Source: Haloflavibacter putidus
GTDB lineage: Bacteria > Bacteroidota > Bacteroidia > Flavobacteriales > Flavobacteriaceae
Assembly: GCF_006546625.1 (NCBI RefSeq)
Contig: NZ_VIAR01000002.1
Span: 248,001 to 312,000, forward strand
DNA: 64,000 nt
Direction: 5' to 3'
The notes under the pieces were generated by a model. That model was given only the letters and a program-made list of their open reading frames with translations. It was not told the origin of the DNA and ran no database searches. How positions within the stretch are numbered: the first letter of the stretch is position 1; each line of letters opens with the position of its first letter. Both the position numbers and the translations under genes were made by a program. Shown here piece by piece: positions 42,278 to 50,992 of this stretch.

Positions 42278-44929
42278 TTATAAATTATAACCTATACTAA
42301 ATAATAAGATTCTTGGTAAAATATAGGTTTTGGAATCTGCGATAACATACGAAGTAAAGATGTTTTGGTTTTTAAACCGAGTATCAAATAAGTTTTGTGC
42401 TTCTATTTTGAAACTCCAAGCACTACTTTCTTTTTGATAAAACAACGAAGTGTTGGCAATCTCATAATTGTTTTTTTGACCTAAGGTTTTATTTTTATAA
42501 GTGTAAGAAGTAAAATCTGCCGAAAAGATAAACCCATCTAAAAAATCATAATCTAAATTGATATAAGGTTTGGTGGTCATAAACTTAGTTGTATTATCAC
42601 TAAGCTTAAAATTACCAAAACTTTGTTTCCAACCTATCTCTATAATTGGTAAATTGTCATAAATTGTTTTTGCCGAAAAACTATAACTAGTATTGATGTT
42701 TTTATTTTTAAATTGGTCATCATTACTAAATTGTAAATAGCTTGTATTATTATAGCGCAATCCGGTTTGAAAATCAATTTTTTTAACTTTTTTACTTGCT
42801 CTTGCGTTAATACCCCAATTTTCTGAAGAGTTATCAACAAATAATAATGATGCAACTTGGTTGATACCATCATAATTCACTTTATCTGCAATTCCTTTTA
42901 TTTGTTTTGAATAATTTGCAACAGCATAAATTCCAACACCGCGATATCCCTTTGATTTTGTATAGCGTAGTTTAAAATCGTGTTTTAGTGTATTTTCTAA
43001 ATTTGCACTTCCTTTAAAAATACTATTATAACGCTGTAGGTAAAATCTATTTGCAAATTGTGAAGCATTGGTAAAAGAAGATTTTAACTCGTAATCAAAT
43101 CGTAAGCTTTTACGGCGGTCAAATTCAGCTTTAGCCGTTAAATTTGGTAAAACAACTAATTTGTTTTCTTTCTCTGTCAATGTCTGGTTCGGGTTCCAAT
43201 GATAAAAATGTAAGAAAGCACCCTGATCAAAAGTAAAAATACCGGTTTTAAATTTATAAAATATTCCTGCAAAAGCATCATTTAATCTAAATTGAAAATC
43301 GTTATTAAAACCCACTCCCGCAAAATTATTTATACTTCCGTCTTCTAATTCTTGAACATCCTCTGTAATAAAACCTTGGTTAATATTAAAATTACCCAAA
43401 GTTGAGTAAATATGGTTATTTCTATTTATTATCCAATAATGTTTAAAAATAGCTTTAAACTGATTTTTTGTAGTCTCTTTAAATTGTTTTATGCTTATCG
43501 TGGGTTCATCTATAATTGGTATAAGACCAGATAAGAAATCATCATTGGTTTTCCATATATTTCTAGGCGTTAAATTATTATAAGTATAATCAACTACTGC
43601 AGAAAAAGAATGCTCTCTAGATTCTTTTCTATGCCATTCTACTGTTTGGTTAAAAAAAGTTTGCTTTCCACTACTATTATTTAAAAAAGAATTGGAAAGA
43701 CTATCAACTATAGAATTAATACTATTGTTATAATCATCATTTGCTCTTTTAAATTTAGACTTAAAATGCCACTGGTCTGTATAATTGGGTAGATACTTTC
43801 CATTTATACTTGCAATTGCTAGTGCATTCCTGGTATTTGTGGCTATCGTACTTTCTTCCGTAAAGGTATTGTATCTATTGATAGATTCTATAAGCGTACT
43901 TTCTTTGGTTTTTGAAAAAATACCGTAGCCCGTTATATCTAATTCTTTATTTACTTGTTGCGTAAAGTTAATTGCAGCAAATTTACGATCACTTTTGATA
44001 ACATCTTCTTTTTCTAAAAAGTCGGCAAAATCATCATAGCTGTTCTCAAAGTGGGTGTTACCTTTCTCAAATATTGAATTAATGCCTTTTTGAAAATTAT
44101 AATATTGCTCATAGGTAAATACACGGTCTCTTATATTATTTAAATTCCCAATTACATTTAAAGTAGTTTTTGGACTGTAATAAAATAAGTTGGTGTGTGC
44201 ATTGTAAAATTCGTTATTGCCCAAACCAGCTACAATATCACCAAAGACGAAGTCTTTTTTATCGTCTTGCAGTTTTATGTCCATTGCCATATCTTCACTT
44301 TCTTGAAAGTCTTTAAGCATTGCTATTTCGTTATAATTATCTAAAACGACTACTTGTTTTACCGCATCGGCAGGAATATTATCTACAGCTAATTTAGTAT
44401 CACCATCAAAAAACTTTTTGTTTTCTACCAGCATTGTTGTTACCTTTTTACCGTTAACTTTTATATCACCATCTTTACTTACTTCAACGCCAGGTAGCTT
44501 TTTTAATATGTCCTTAAGTTTTCGTTCTTCCCCACTAGTAATTTTATTAACATTATAAATAATTGTGTCTTTTTTAATAATCACTGGCATTTCTAATACT
44601 ACTTCGTCTAAACTTTCTGCTTTTTCCTGTAATATTATATTTTTGGTTTGGTCTGATTTTAAGTTAATTTCAAAGGTTTTTTTTGCATAACCCATATAAT
44701 TAACCGTAACGGTGTAAGGAATAGCTTTTAAAGCTAAATCATAATTGCCATTTTGATTGGTAATAGAGAATTTAACTTCTTGTAAAGTGTCTTTTGGATG
44801 GGCCAACAGATTTGCAGATGCAAGAGGTTTACCAAGACTATCTGTTACCTTACCGCTTAAAATTTTTTGCGAAAAAGATGTAAAACTTAAAAAAAGAAAA
44901 AATATGAAAATTAACTTACCCTCACGCAT
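42278..44929 (-). CDS. Outer-membrane beta-barrel protein, TonB-receptor-like
   Basis: The 883-residue protein has a signal peptide (to about 21, FTSFSQ), then a carboxypeptidase-like regulatory domain (about 23-105; LSGKVTDSLGKPLASANLLA, ITNQNGNYDLALKAIPYTVT), a plug-like domain near 120-220 (LKDILKKLPGVEVSKDGDIK, VNGKKVTTMLVENKKFF) and a long barrel. This is the outer-membrane beta-barrel family that lacks a clear TonB box. It follows a GLPGLI gene by 8 bp, a pairing seen repeatedly in Bacteroidota. Substrate unknown. One TTCCGTAAAG copy is at 43856. Confidence 0.88.
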   Translation of the reverse strand: MREGKLIFIFFLFLSFTSFSQKILSGKVTDSLGKPLASANLLAHPKDTLQEVKFSITNQNGNYDLALKAIPYTVTVNYMGYAKKTFEINLKSDQTKNIILQEKAESLDEVVLEMPVIIKKDTIIYNVNKITSGEERKLKDILKKLPGVEVSKDGDIKVNGKKVTTMLVENKKFFDGDTKLAVDNIPADAVKQVVVLDNYNEIAMLKDFQESEDMAMDIKLQDDKKDFVFGDIVAGLGNNEFYNAHTNLFYYSPKTTLNVIGNLNNIRDRVFTYEQYYNFQKGINSIFEKGNTHFENSYDDFADFLEKEDVIKSDRKFAAINFTQQVNKELDITGYGIFSKTKESTLIESINRYNTFTEESTIATNTRNALAIASINGKYLPNYTDQWHFKSKFKRANDDYNNSINSIVDSLSNSFLNNSSGKQTFFNQTVEWHRKESREHSFSAVVDYTYNNLTPRNIWKTNDDFLSGLIPIIDEPTISIKQFKETTKNQFKAIFKHYWIINRNNHIYSTLGNFNINQGFITEDVQELEDGSINNFAGVGFNNDFQFRLNDAFAGIFYKFKTGIFTFDQGAFLHFYHWNPNQTLTEKENKLVVLPNLTAKAEFDRRKSLRFDYELKSSFTNASQFANRFYLQRYNSIFKGSANLENTLKHDFKLRYTKSKGYRGVGIYAVANYSKQIKGIADKVNYDGINQVASLLFVDNSSENWGINARASKKVKKIDFQTGLRYNNTSYLQFSNDDQFKNKNINTSYSFSAKTIYDNLPIIEIGWKQSFGNFKLSDNTTKFMTTKPYINLDYDFLDGFIFSADFTSYTYKNKTLGQKNNYEIANTSLFYQKESSAWSFKIEAQNLFDTRFKNQNIFTSYVIADSKTYILPRILLFSIGYNL

Positions 44930-44937
44930 ATAAAAAA

Positions 44938-45663
44938 TTAATTTTTGTTACGGTCTTTCATCATTTCGGCAATTCTATCATTTCTCTCCTCTAGTGTAAT
45001 CACCTTATCCCCTTCTTCAACTGTTTTTATTTTTAATTTGTTTTTATCTGGATTCAAGTTTATTTTGCTAACCGTAATGGTGTATTCTTTTCGTTCTACT
45101 TCCAAAACTAAACCCGGTAAACCACTATAATTTTTGGGACCAAATTTTACTGTAATTCCCGGTGCAAACCAAGCTGTGACTTCCCTATCGTAAAAATGAC
45201 CTTGACGACTATATAAGGTTTCGGTAGCAGTGGCTTTTAAACACTCTATTTTTCCTATTTTTTTATTTTCATTAGTGATTTTCCAGTTCAATGGCTCGTA
45301 AGAAACAAAATTAAAAATTCGGCTATCTTCAATAATATTACCAGATTGTGTATTGGTGTAAAACGGACTATTACCTGCTTTACTTCCCATACTATACGAT
45401 TTTTCTTTTTTTAATGATTCATCTTTGAAGTAATAGGATCTATTTTTATTAAAATGTAATTCGTAATAATCTGGTTCTGCATTTTGATAAAGATCTATCA
45501 CTTGCTGTTTGACACTCATACTAACATCTTCGTCATTTTTTACATCTTGTATAAAATCTTTTTTATGCTGAAGATTAATTTGAGCTGTGTAATAGATAAT
45601 ACCACTTTGGCAGTAGGAAATAAAAGTGCTGCAAATGAATAGTAAAGAAATAATGATTTTCAT
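44938..45663 (-). CDS. GLPGLI family protein
   Basis: The 241-residue secreted protein has a signal peptide (IISLLFICSTFISYCQ) and the signature GLPGL in NYSGLPGLVLEVERK near residue 183, which names the family. Upstream of it are AWFAPGITVKFGPK and YFKDESLKKEKSY, also typical. Function is unknown, but members are regularly encoded next to outer-membrane barrel receptors, as here, so a partner role at the outer membrane is a fair inference. It is first in the operon. Confidence 0.92.
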   Translation of the reverse strand: MKIIISLLFICSTFISYCQSGIIYYTAQINLQHKKDFIQDVKNDEDVSMSVKQQVIDLYQNAEPDYYELHFNKNRSYYFKDESLKKEKSYSMGSKAGNSPFYTNTQSGNIIEDSRIFNFVSYEPLNWKITNENKKIGKIECLKATATETLYSRQGHFYDREVTAWFAPGITVKFGPKNYSGLPGLVLEVERKEYTITVSKINLNPDKNKLKIKTVEEGDKVITLEERNDRIAEMMKDRNKN

Positions 45664-45873
45664 ATTTTCAATTTTAATTAACTAAGAAAATAGTTGAGCT
45701 AACTTAATAAAGAAATGTCAATGTACACAGTTACAAAACTACCTTAACAGTTTTTTAACTTTTATTTTAGATCATAGTTTCTAATTAAATTCATTTTCTT
45801 TTTATTCTAACTTTTCATAAAAAAAATAAAAGTTTTTTTTATGGGTAAGTAACCTGTAGAAAACATTTAAACA

Positions 45874-45911
45874 AAAGACTCCCAATATGTGTAAAACAAT
45901 TGGGAGTCTTT
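45874..45911 (-). terminator. Terminator after SF2 helicase gene
   Basis: A 13-bp stem (45874-45886 with 45899-45911) and a 12-base loop are followed on the minus strand by TTTGTTT. Confidence 0.8.
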
Positions 45912-45929
45912 ACGCTTCAAATTAGAAAT

Positions 45930-47429
45930 TTAATCCCTAAACATCTCATTAATCTGACTTCGCAGTTTACGTGTATAATCGTCAAACAACCAATCTCTGT
46001 AATTTTTGGTGTTGTTTATAATACAACGCGAATAGCGTTTTATACGGTCTTTAATATCATCGTTTAATTCGCGGGCCAGAATTCTGGCATCAAAAACATC
46101 TTCGCTGTTTTCATAACACATTTGGGCGTGTTGTTGAATAGATTTTTCTAAAACTGCTTTTGATTTTTCGCCGTTATCTACAGATTTTTTATACTCTTCT
46201 TTTACGTTAAAATCAATATTTTCAGAATTGCTGAATAGTTCCCGGGTTTCGTCTGGCATTACGTATTTAAACTCCCGCTCTATTTCTTCGTCACTGGTAA
46301 TGTTTTCTAAGAAATAATCTGGGTTTTTAAAGATAAGTTGCCAATCTACCGGCGCATCCCACATACCAAAACGTGCAGCATTGTTTCCTAAATCTATTAC
46401 GTTAAACGTATCTTTGTTTTTTAACTTTCTACTTCCCCTACCAATCATTTGGTAATATAAGGTAAGCGATTTTGTAGCGCGGTTTAAAATTATGTTTTCT
46501 ACACTGGGTTCATCAAAACCGGTAGTTAAAATACTTACCGAAGTTAAAATAGCATCCGGCTTTTCTCTAAACCATCTTAAAATAGCTTTCCGCTCTTTTT
46601 TACTATGGGTATTATCTAAATGTTTTATTTCGTAACCTGCATCCCTAAAGGTTTGGTAAACATACCAAGAGGTATTAATCCCGTTGTTAAAAATTAAGGT
46701 TTTCTTCCCTTTACAACGTTCTTCATAGGCTTGAATTAATTTATCTTGCATAGCCATATTGGTATACAAATCTTCAGAAGATTTTACCGTATAATCGCCA
46801 TTTATACCAACTTGCAGCGTTCCTAAACCAACGTCGTAACTAAAGGTATTGGCTCGTGCTAAAAATCCTTTTTGAATAAGCGATGGTATAGAGTCTCCCA
46901 CAATCAATTCTCCATAATTATCCTTCATAGGAAGTTTTATGTTAGAACTAAGCGGGGTTGCGGTAACGCCAAGAATAAAAGATTTCTCAAAGTATTTAAA
47001 CAATTTGGTAAACGAATTGTAATGCGCTTCGTCAATAATAACCAAGCCAACGTTAGAAACCTCTAATTTTTCGTCGTTTAGCCTATTGTTTAAAGTTTCT
47101 ACCATTGCCACAAAACATTGGTATTCGTCTTGGTCCGGCAATTCTTTTACCTTACTGTTTATTATTTTATTGCGCACCCCAAAGCCTTTAAGCATCTTAG
47201 AAGTTTGTTTGCACAACTCTATACGGTGGGTTAAAATTACCACCTTTTTGTTGGTTTGCTCGATGTAGCGTCTTACTATTTCAGAAAAAACTACTGTTTT
47301 TCCGCCCCCGGTAGGCAACTGGTACAATAAGTTATAATCGTCCGGGGCTTCATTGAGATAATGAAAAATCTTTTGTAAATCTTTTTCTTGGTAATCGTAT
47401 AACTCTTTTTCAACAACTTTTTCAGCCAT
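45930..47429 (-). CDS. Superfamily 2 DEAH-box helicase (SSL2/YeeB-type)
   Basis: The 499-residue protein has helicase motifs in order: Q-like YDYQEKDLQKI, Walker A PTGGGKT at residues 39-45, Ia VVILTHRIELC, DEAH at 133-136 in LVIIDEAHYNS, motif III VTATPLSS, and motif VI YQMIGRGSRKL near 335. It lacks any nuclease or restriction domain; the C-terminus (about 390-499) is helical. Such stand-alone helicases of the COG1061 type occur in repair and defence contexts, but its neighbours here do not indicate one. It ends in a terminator and is monocistronic. Confidence 0.9.
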   Translation of the reverse strand: MAEKVVEKELYDYQEKDLQKIFHYLNEAPDDYNLLYQLPTGGGKTVVFSEIVRRYIEQTNKKVVILTHRIELCKQTSKMLKGFGVRNKIINSKVKELPDQDEYQCFVAMVETLNNRLNDEKLEVSNVGLVIIDEAHYNSFTKLFKYFEKSFILGVTATPLSSNIKLPMKDNYGELIVGDSIPSLIQKGFLARANTFSYDVGLGTLQVGINGDYTVKSSEDLYTNMAMQDKLIQAYEERCKGKKTLIFNNGINTSWYVYQTFRDAGYEIKHLDNTHSKKERKAILRWFREKPDAILTSVSILTTGFDEPSVENIILNRATKSLTLYYQMIGRGSRKLKNKDTFNVIDLGNNAARFGMWDAPVDWQLIFKNPDYFLENITSDEEIEREFKYVMPDETRELFSNSENIDFNVKEEYKKSVDNGEKSKAVLEKSIQQHAQMCYENSEDVFDARILARELNDDIKDRIKRYSRCIINNTKNYRDWLFDDYTRKLRSQINEMFRD

Positions 47430-47658
47430 AAATTTTGTCTCCTTCGTCTCTTTTTTGAATTTTAAAATCCTGCAAAATTAAGCAGTTTTATAGGTTTTCT
47501 GAAATTATTTGGGCTTTATTCCTAAATATAAAATCAATCTACTTAGGTCCAGCTATTTAAAATAGCTCAAGTATCTATTAAAACCAAGCCTTTACCAATA
47601 ATTACCTAAATCTTGCAAGCTTTTTAAAAATTGTAGGGTGTATGAAAAATTCTTCTCT

Positions 47659-47666
47659 TATTTTTG
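47659..47666 (+). promoter_or_regulatory. Putative -7 element for acidic protein gene
   Basis: TATTTTTG matches TAnnTTTG and ends 28 bp before the TTG start at 47695, which supports transcription of that frame. Confidence 0.4.
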
Positions 47667-47694
47667 TAACTCTTAATGCAAAAAACAAACCATT

Positions 47695-48093
47695 TTGAAT
47701 AATCCGAAAGCCCAAAAATTAATTAAAAAAATCCTAGACGATATAGATCACGTCGGGATTATTACCAACACTTTAGTAGACGATCTAAAAAAACTACGTC
47801 CGTACGCTGTAGAAGAAAAGCGGCCGGTTATTGCTAAGGCCATTAGACTTACTTTCGAGCACGTAGAAGCCTACGATAGTTTTTATATTCCTATTCCGGA
47901 AGATGACCCAATTGAGGAAGAAGATTTGGAAGAAGATGTAGAAATAGATACAGAAATAGAAACTACCACTTCTACCCCAGAAGAAAGTTTAAGTTATTTA
48001 TTGTCTTTAATTAAAGACAGCGACAACCGATTAAACATTGAAGAAATACGTGAATTTAATGCGGCTCTAATAGAATACGCAGAAGAAAACTAA
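47695..48093 (+). CDS. Acidic hypothetical protein with TTG start (132 aa)
   Basis: The frame opens with TTG at 47695; no in-frame ATG exists, and the nearest upstream ATG (out of frame) stops after eight codons. The N-terminal half is a helical domain (AQKLIKKILDDIDHVGIITN, then LRPYAVEEKRPVIAKAIRLT). It is followed by a Glu/Asp-rich linker (about 80-105) and a second helix pair. I recognise no family. The protein is cytosolic. A -7 promoter element and a downstream hairpin support a real gene. Confidence 0.7.
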   Translation: MNNPKAQKLIKKILDDIDHVGIITNTLVDDLKKLRPYAVEEKRPVIAKAIRLTFEHVEAYDSFYIPIPEDDPIEEEDLEEDVEIDTEIETTTSTPEESLSYLLSLIKDSDNRLNIEEIREFNAALIEYAEEN

Positions 48094-48405
48094 TCGGTTT
48101 TTTTAAAAAAAAGGTGTTTTTGCAGAAACTAGTGTAAGGTTTCTCAAAAACACTTTTTTATTTGTAGTATTTAAACTTCTTTATAATATTATTTAACACT
48201 ATTTTTCTTTACGGAATTAATTTACCATCTCAGTAAAATTCCGCCGAAAGGCTTCTTATAGTTATCGCTACGCAGAAGATTCAAATATAAACAGCCAAAG
48301 TTTTTAAAAACGTAAAACACACATCAAAAGCGTAAAAGCGTTTTAATTTTGTTAAATAGTTACGAAGCCTATAAGTAATTTTTATTTTTACAAAAAAATA
48401 AAAAC
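48094..48405. other. Intergenic region with hairpin and one CTTTACGGAA copy
   Basis: There is no gene here. The left part holds the terminator hairpin. A CTTTACGGAA copy at 48207-48216 is followed by a degenerate inverted version (AATTCCG then AAAG, about 48237-48250). Confidence 0.6.
48107..48159 (+). terminator. Terminator after acidic protein gene
   Basis: About 15 bp pair between 48107-48122 and 48145-48159 across a 22-base loop, with A and T runs on the two flanks. Confidence 0.65.
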
Positions 48406-48561
48406 ATGTCTATACTAACTATTATCCTTAGTGTTATCTTACCACCGCTCGCTGTTTTTTTAGAAAAAGGTTTGGGTAAAGATTTTTTAATCAATTTGAT
48501 TCTTAGTCTAATTTTTTGGGTGCCAGGTGTTATTCACGCTTTATATGTAAATAGTCGCTAA
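48406..48561 (+). CDS. Pmp3/YqaE-family small membrane protein (51 aa)
   Basis: ATG at 48406 opens a 51-residue frame with the two-helix hairpin of the Pmp3/UPF0057 family: TIILSVILPPLAVFLEKGLG with the conserved Pro-Pro, then FLINLILSLIFWVPGVIHAL with the family WxPGxIHA end. These stress-linked proteins sit in the plasma membrane and affect ion homeostasis in yeast and plants; the bacterial role is unclear. Its stop overlaps the convergent galE stop by 3 bp. Confidence 0.9.
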   Translation: MSILTIILSVILPPLAVFLEKGLGKDFLINLILSLIFWVPGVIHALYVNSR

Positions 48562-49574
48562 TATTCTTGCTTTTGCTGCCACGTCCACGCACTTTTTAAA
48601 GCGTCTTCTAAGCTATACTCGGCTTTCCATTGCAATTCTGTATTGGCTTTTAGCGTATCTGCATAAGCGGCAACCACATCGCCTTCTCTTCTTCCTACAA
48701 TTTTATAAGGTAATTTTTGATTGGTTGCTTTTTCAAAGGTTTGTATAACTTCTAAAACCGAGTTGCCTTTGCCGGTACCTAAATTAAAAATTTCGTAAGC
48801 AGCTTTATTGTTGTTTTCTAGAAGTCGTTGTAACGCAATTACATGAGCGTTGGCCAAATCTACCACGTGAATATAATCTCGAATGCAAGTGCCGTCTTCT
48901 GTATTATAATCATCACCAAAAACAGATAATTCTTCTCTTTTGCCGACTGCAGTTTGCGTGATAAAAGGTACAAGATTTTGTGGCACGCCAATTGGCAATT
49001 CTCCAATTTTAGCACTTGGGTGTGCGCCAATTGGGTTAAAATAACGTAAGCAAATTGCTTTAAACGTTGTTTCGCTTTTTATGAAGTCTTGTATAATTTC
49101 TTCGCCTATTTGCTTGGTGTTTCCGTAAGGAGATTCTGCCGGTTTTTTTGGTGCTTTTTCTGTAATGGGTAAGCTATCTGCTTGGCCATAAACCGTACAA
49201 GAGGAACTAAAGATAAAATTTTCTATATTTCTACGGCGCATTTCTTGCAGCAAATGCACTAATGTATTTATATTGTTTTCGTAATAAAGCAATGGTTTTT
49301 CTACACTCTCTCCTACTGCTTTAGAAGCGGCAAAATGAATTATACCTGCAATATCCGGATTTTCTTCAAAAAAATCTGATATTTCATATTTATCGCGCAA
49401 ATCCAGTTTATAGAACTTTGGAGATTTGTCGGTTATGCTGGTAATTCCCTGCAAAACAGAAATACTGGAATTAGATAAATTATCTATAATTATTACTTCA
49501 AAACCTTCTTCTAAAAGACTTACCACCGTATGCGAACCAATAAAACCAAGTCCGCCGGTTACCAAAATTTTCAT
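48558..49574 (-). CDS. galE: UDP-glucose 4-epimerase
   Basis: GalE interconverts UDP-glucose and UDP-galactose for polysaccharide synthesis. The 338-residue extended SDR has the NAD+ motif GGLGFIGSHT at about residues 7-16, the catalytic Ser in SSSCTVYG near 124 and Tyr-x3-Lys in YGNTK near 150, plus ICLRYFNPIGAHPSAKIGE and TRDYIHVVDLA-like IRDYIHVVDLANAHV. Length and motifs fit a true GalE. It is monocistronic. Confidence 0.95.
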   Translation of the reverse strand: MKILVTGGLGFIGSHTVVSLLEEGFEVIIIDNLSNSSISVLQGITSITDKSPKFYKLDLRDKYEISDFFEENPDIAGIIHFAASKAVGESVEKPLLYYENNINTLVHLLQEMRRRNIENFIFSSSCTVYGQADSLPITEKAPKKPAESPYGNTKQIGEEIIQDFIKSETTFKAICLRYFNPIGAHPSAKIGELPIGVPQNLVPFITQTAVGKREELSVFGDDYNTEDGTCIRDYIHVVDLANAHVIALQRLLENNNKAAYEIFNLGTGKGNSVLEVIQTFEKATNQKLPYKIVGRREGDVVAAYADTLKANTELQWKAEYSLEDALKSAWTWQQKQEY

Positions 49575-49802
49575 CTATTTGATTTTTACTTCAAATCTAC
49601 TAAAGTTTTCTAATTATTAAGAAACCCTTTTTGTAAATATTAACAGCTTAAAGTAAGGAATTTAATTCTTGTTTTCCGCTTAAAGCGAATACAACAATCG
49701 AGAAGAATTCTTCTAATTGCTCCATAACTCGAACCCAATAAGCGTTTTTTAACTTGTTTTAAGGTTATTACATTTTTATTCTGCTAAGATTTTTTTAATA
49801 AG

Positions 49803-49810
49803 TATCTTTG
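49803..49810 (+). promoter_or_regulatory. Putative -7 element for DUF3817 gene
   Basis: TATCTTTG matches TAnnTTTG and ends 13 bp before the ATG at 49824, again implying a short leader. Confidence 0.4.
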
Positions 49811-49823
49811 CCAAAAATTGAAA

Positions 49824-50111
49824 ATGGATAAATCGGTTAAAATTTTTAAAGCTGTTAGCACTTTAGAAGCTATCTCGTTTTTGGTATTATTACTTATAGC
49901 AATGCCATTAAAATACGCTTTTGACCAACCCGAAATGGTAAGAATTGTTGGTATGGCTCACGGCGTTTTGTTTGTACTATACGTTTTTGGCGCTTATTGG
50001 ATGTACGAAAAGCTAAGTTGGACATTCAAAATGCTAGCAATTAGTGTTTTTTGTTCTGTACTACCTTTAGGGCCATTTTATATAGAACGAAAATATTTGC
50101 CAAAATCTTAA
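49824..50111 (+). CDS. DUF3817 membrane protein
   Basis: From the ATG at 49824 this is a 95-residue protein with three membrane helices and the family pattern: VSTLEAISFLVLLLIAMPLK, then VRIVGMAHGVLFVLYVFGAY with the conserved Gly-x-x-His-Gly, and a final VLPLGPFYIERKYL. No biochemical role is known. It is convergent with the thioesterase gene, 12 bp away. Confidence 0.87.
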   Translation: MDKSVKIFKAVSTLEAISFLVLLLIAMPLKYAFDQPEMVRIVGMAHGVLFVLYVFGAYWMYEKLSWTFKMLAISVFCSVLPLGPFYIERKYLPKS

Positions 50112-50123
50112 TATTTAGATTTT

Positions 50124-50507
50124 TTACAGACGATCTTTAACAAACTCCTTTTGGGTTTTACCGTGAGGCGTGGGTTTGCCGTTTTTATCTAAATTTACCA
50201 TTATTATTTTGTCTACCGTAAGTATAGTTTCGCGCGTCATCATATTGCGTACTTGACAGGTTAAAGTTATCGAGCTTTCTCCAAATTTAACCACATCCAT
50301 TCCTATCTCTACAATATCTCCTTGTCCCGCAGATGCTGTAAAACTAATCTCACTCATATAAGCGGTTACCGTTTTGCGGTTTTCTAATTGCACCACGGTA
50401 TAAAGAGCCGCTTCTTCGTCTATCCAAGCTAATAATTTACCGCCAAACAAAGTGCCATTAGGATTCAAATCTCCGGGTTTAACCCATTTTCTTGTATGAA
50501 ACTTCAT
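50124..50507 (-). CDS. Acyl-CoA thioesterase, hotdog fold (YciA type)
   Basis: The 127-residue single hotdog domain has the active-site motif NPNGTLFGGKLLAWIDEEAA near residues 15-34, with the conserved Asp, and SFTASAGQGDIVEIG near 55. YciA-type enzymes hydrolyse CoA esters and control the acyl-CoA pool. It is last on the minus strand after NUDIX (62 bp gap, with one CTTTACGGAA copy at 50537), so it may be in the same operon or have its own promoter. Confidence 0.9.
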   Translation of the reverse strand: MKFHTRKWVKPGDLNPNGTLFGGKLLAWIDEEAALYTVVQLENRKTVTAYMSEISFTASAGQGDIVEIGMDVVKFGESSITLTCQVRNMMTRETILTVDKIIMVNLDKNGKPTPHGKTQKEFVKDRL

Positions 50508-50569
50508 AATTTTTTATTTTAAGATATGCTTATTTTCTTTACGGAAGTTACTCTTCTTATAAAGAAAAT

Positions 50570-50992
50570 TTATAATGTAATTGCCAACTTTTTTATGGCA
50601 TCTTCTATAATTTTGGCGTGATCAAAAGCTAGATTTTCCTTTAAAGGTAATTCTACCCAATGTGCTTCTGCAGCATCGTCTGCACCTTTTGGTTTTGGTT
50701 TATCTTCCAATAATCCACCAAAAGCAACAGATAAAGTTCTACCACGCGGATCGCGTTCTATAGCATCGTAAATACCAATTTGGGTAAGGTTTGCAGCTTC
50801 TATACCGGTTTCTTCTTTTAATTCGCGCAAGCAAGCTTGGTGTAAAAGTTCTTTTTCTTCTACAAAACCTCCCGGCAAAGCCCATTGATTTTTAAAGGGA
50901 TTGTTGCCTCTTTTTATCAGTAAAATAAAAACCTGCTCTTGCCCTTTCGTAAAAATAACAGCATCTGTAGTTATAGCAATTTTTTGTTTCAT
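50570..50992 (-). CDS. NUDIX hydrolase
   Basis: The 140-residue protein has a complete Nudix box, GGFVEEKELLHQACLRELKE followed by ETGIE (about residues 41-65), matching Gx5Ex7REUxEExGU. It hydrolyses a nucleoside diphosphate linked to another moiety; the N-terminus DAVIFTKGQEQVFILLIKRG is like ADP-ribose or ADP-sugar pyrophosphatases. Its start overlaps the DUF72 stop by 4 bp. Confidence 0.92.
   Translation of the reverse strand: MKQKIAITTDAVIFTKGQEQVFILLIKRGNNPFKNQWALPGGFVEEKELLHQACLRELKEETGIEAANLTQIGIYDAIERDPRGRTLSVAFGGLLEDKPKPKGADDAAEAHWVELPLKENLAFDHAKIIEDAIKKLAITL

Noticed and set aside
45930-47429. Type I or III restriction or other anti-phage helicase system
   Set aside because: The protein has only helicase motifs, and no methylase, nuclease or specificity gene is adjacent.
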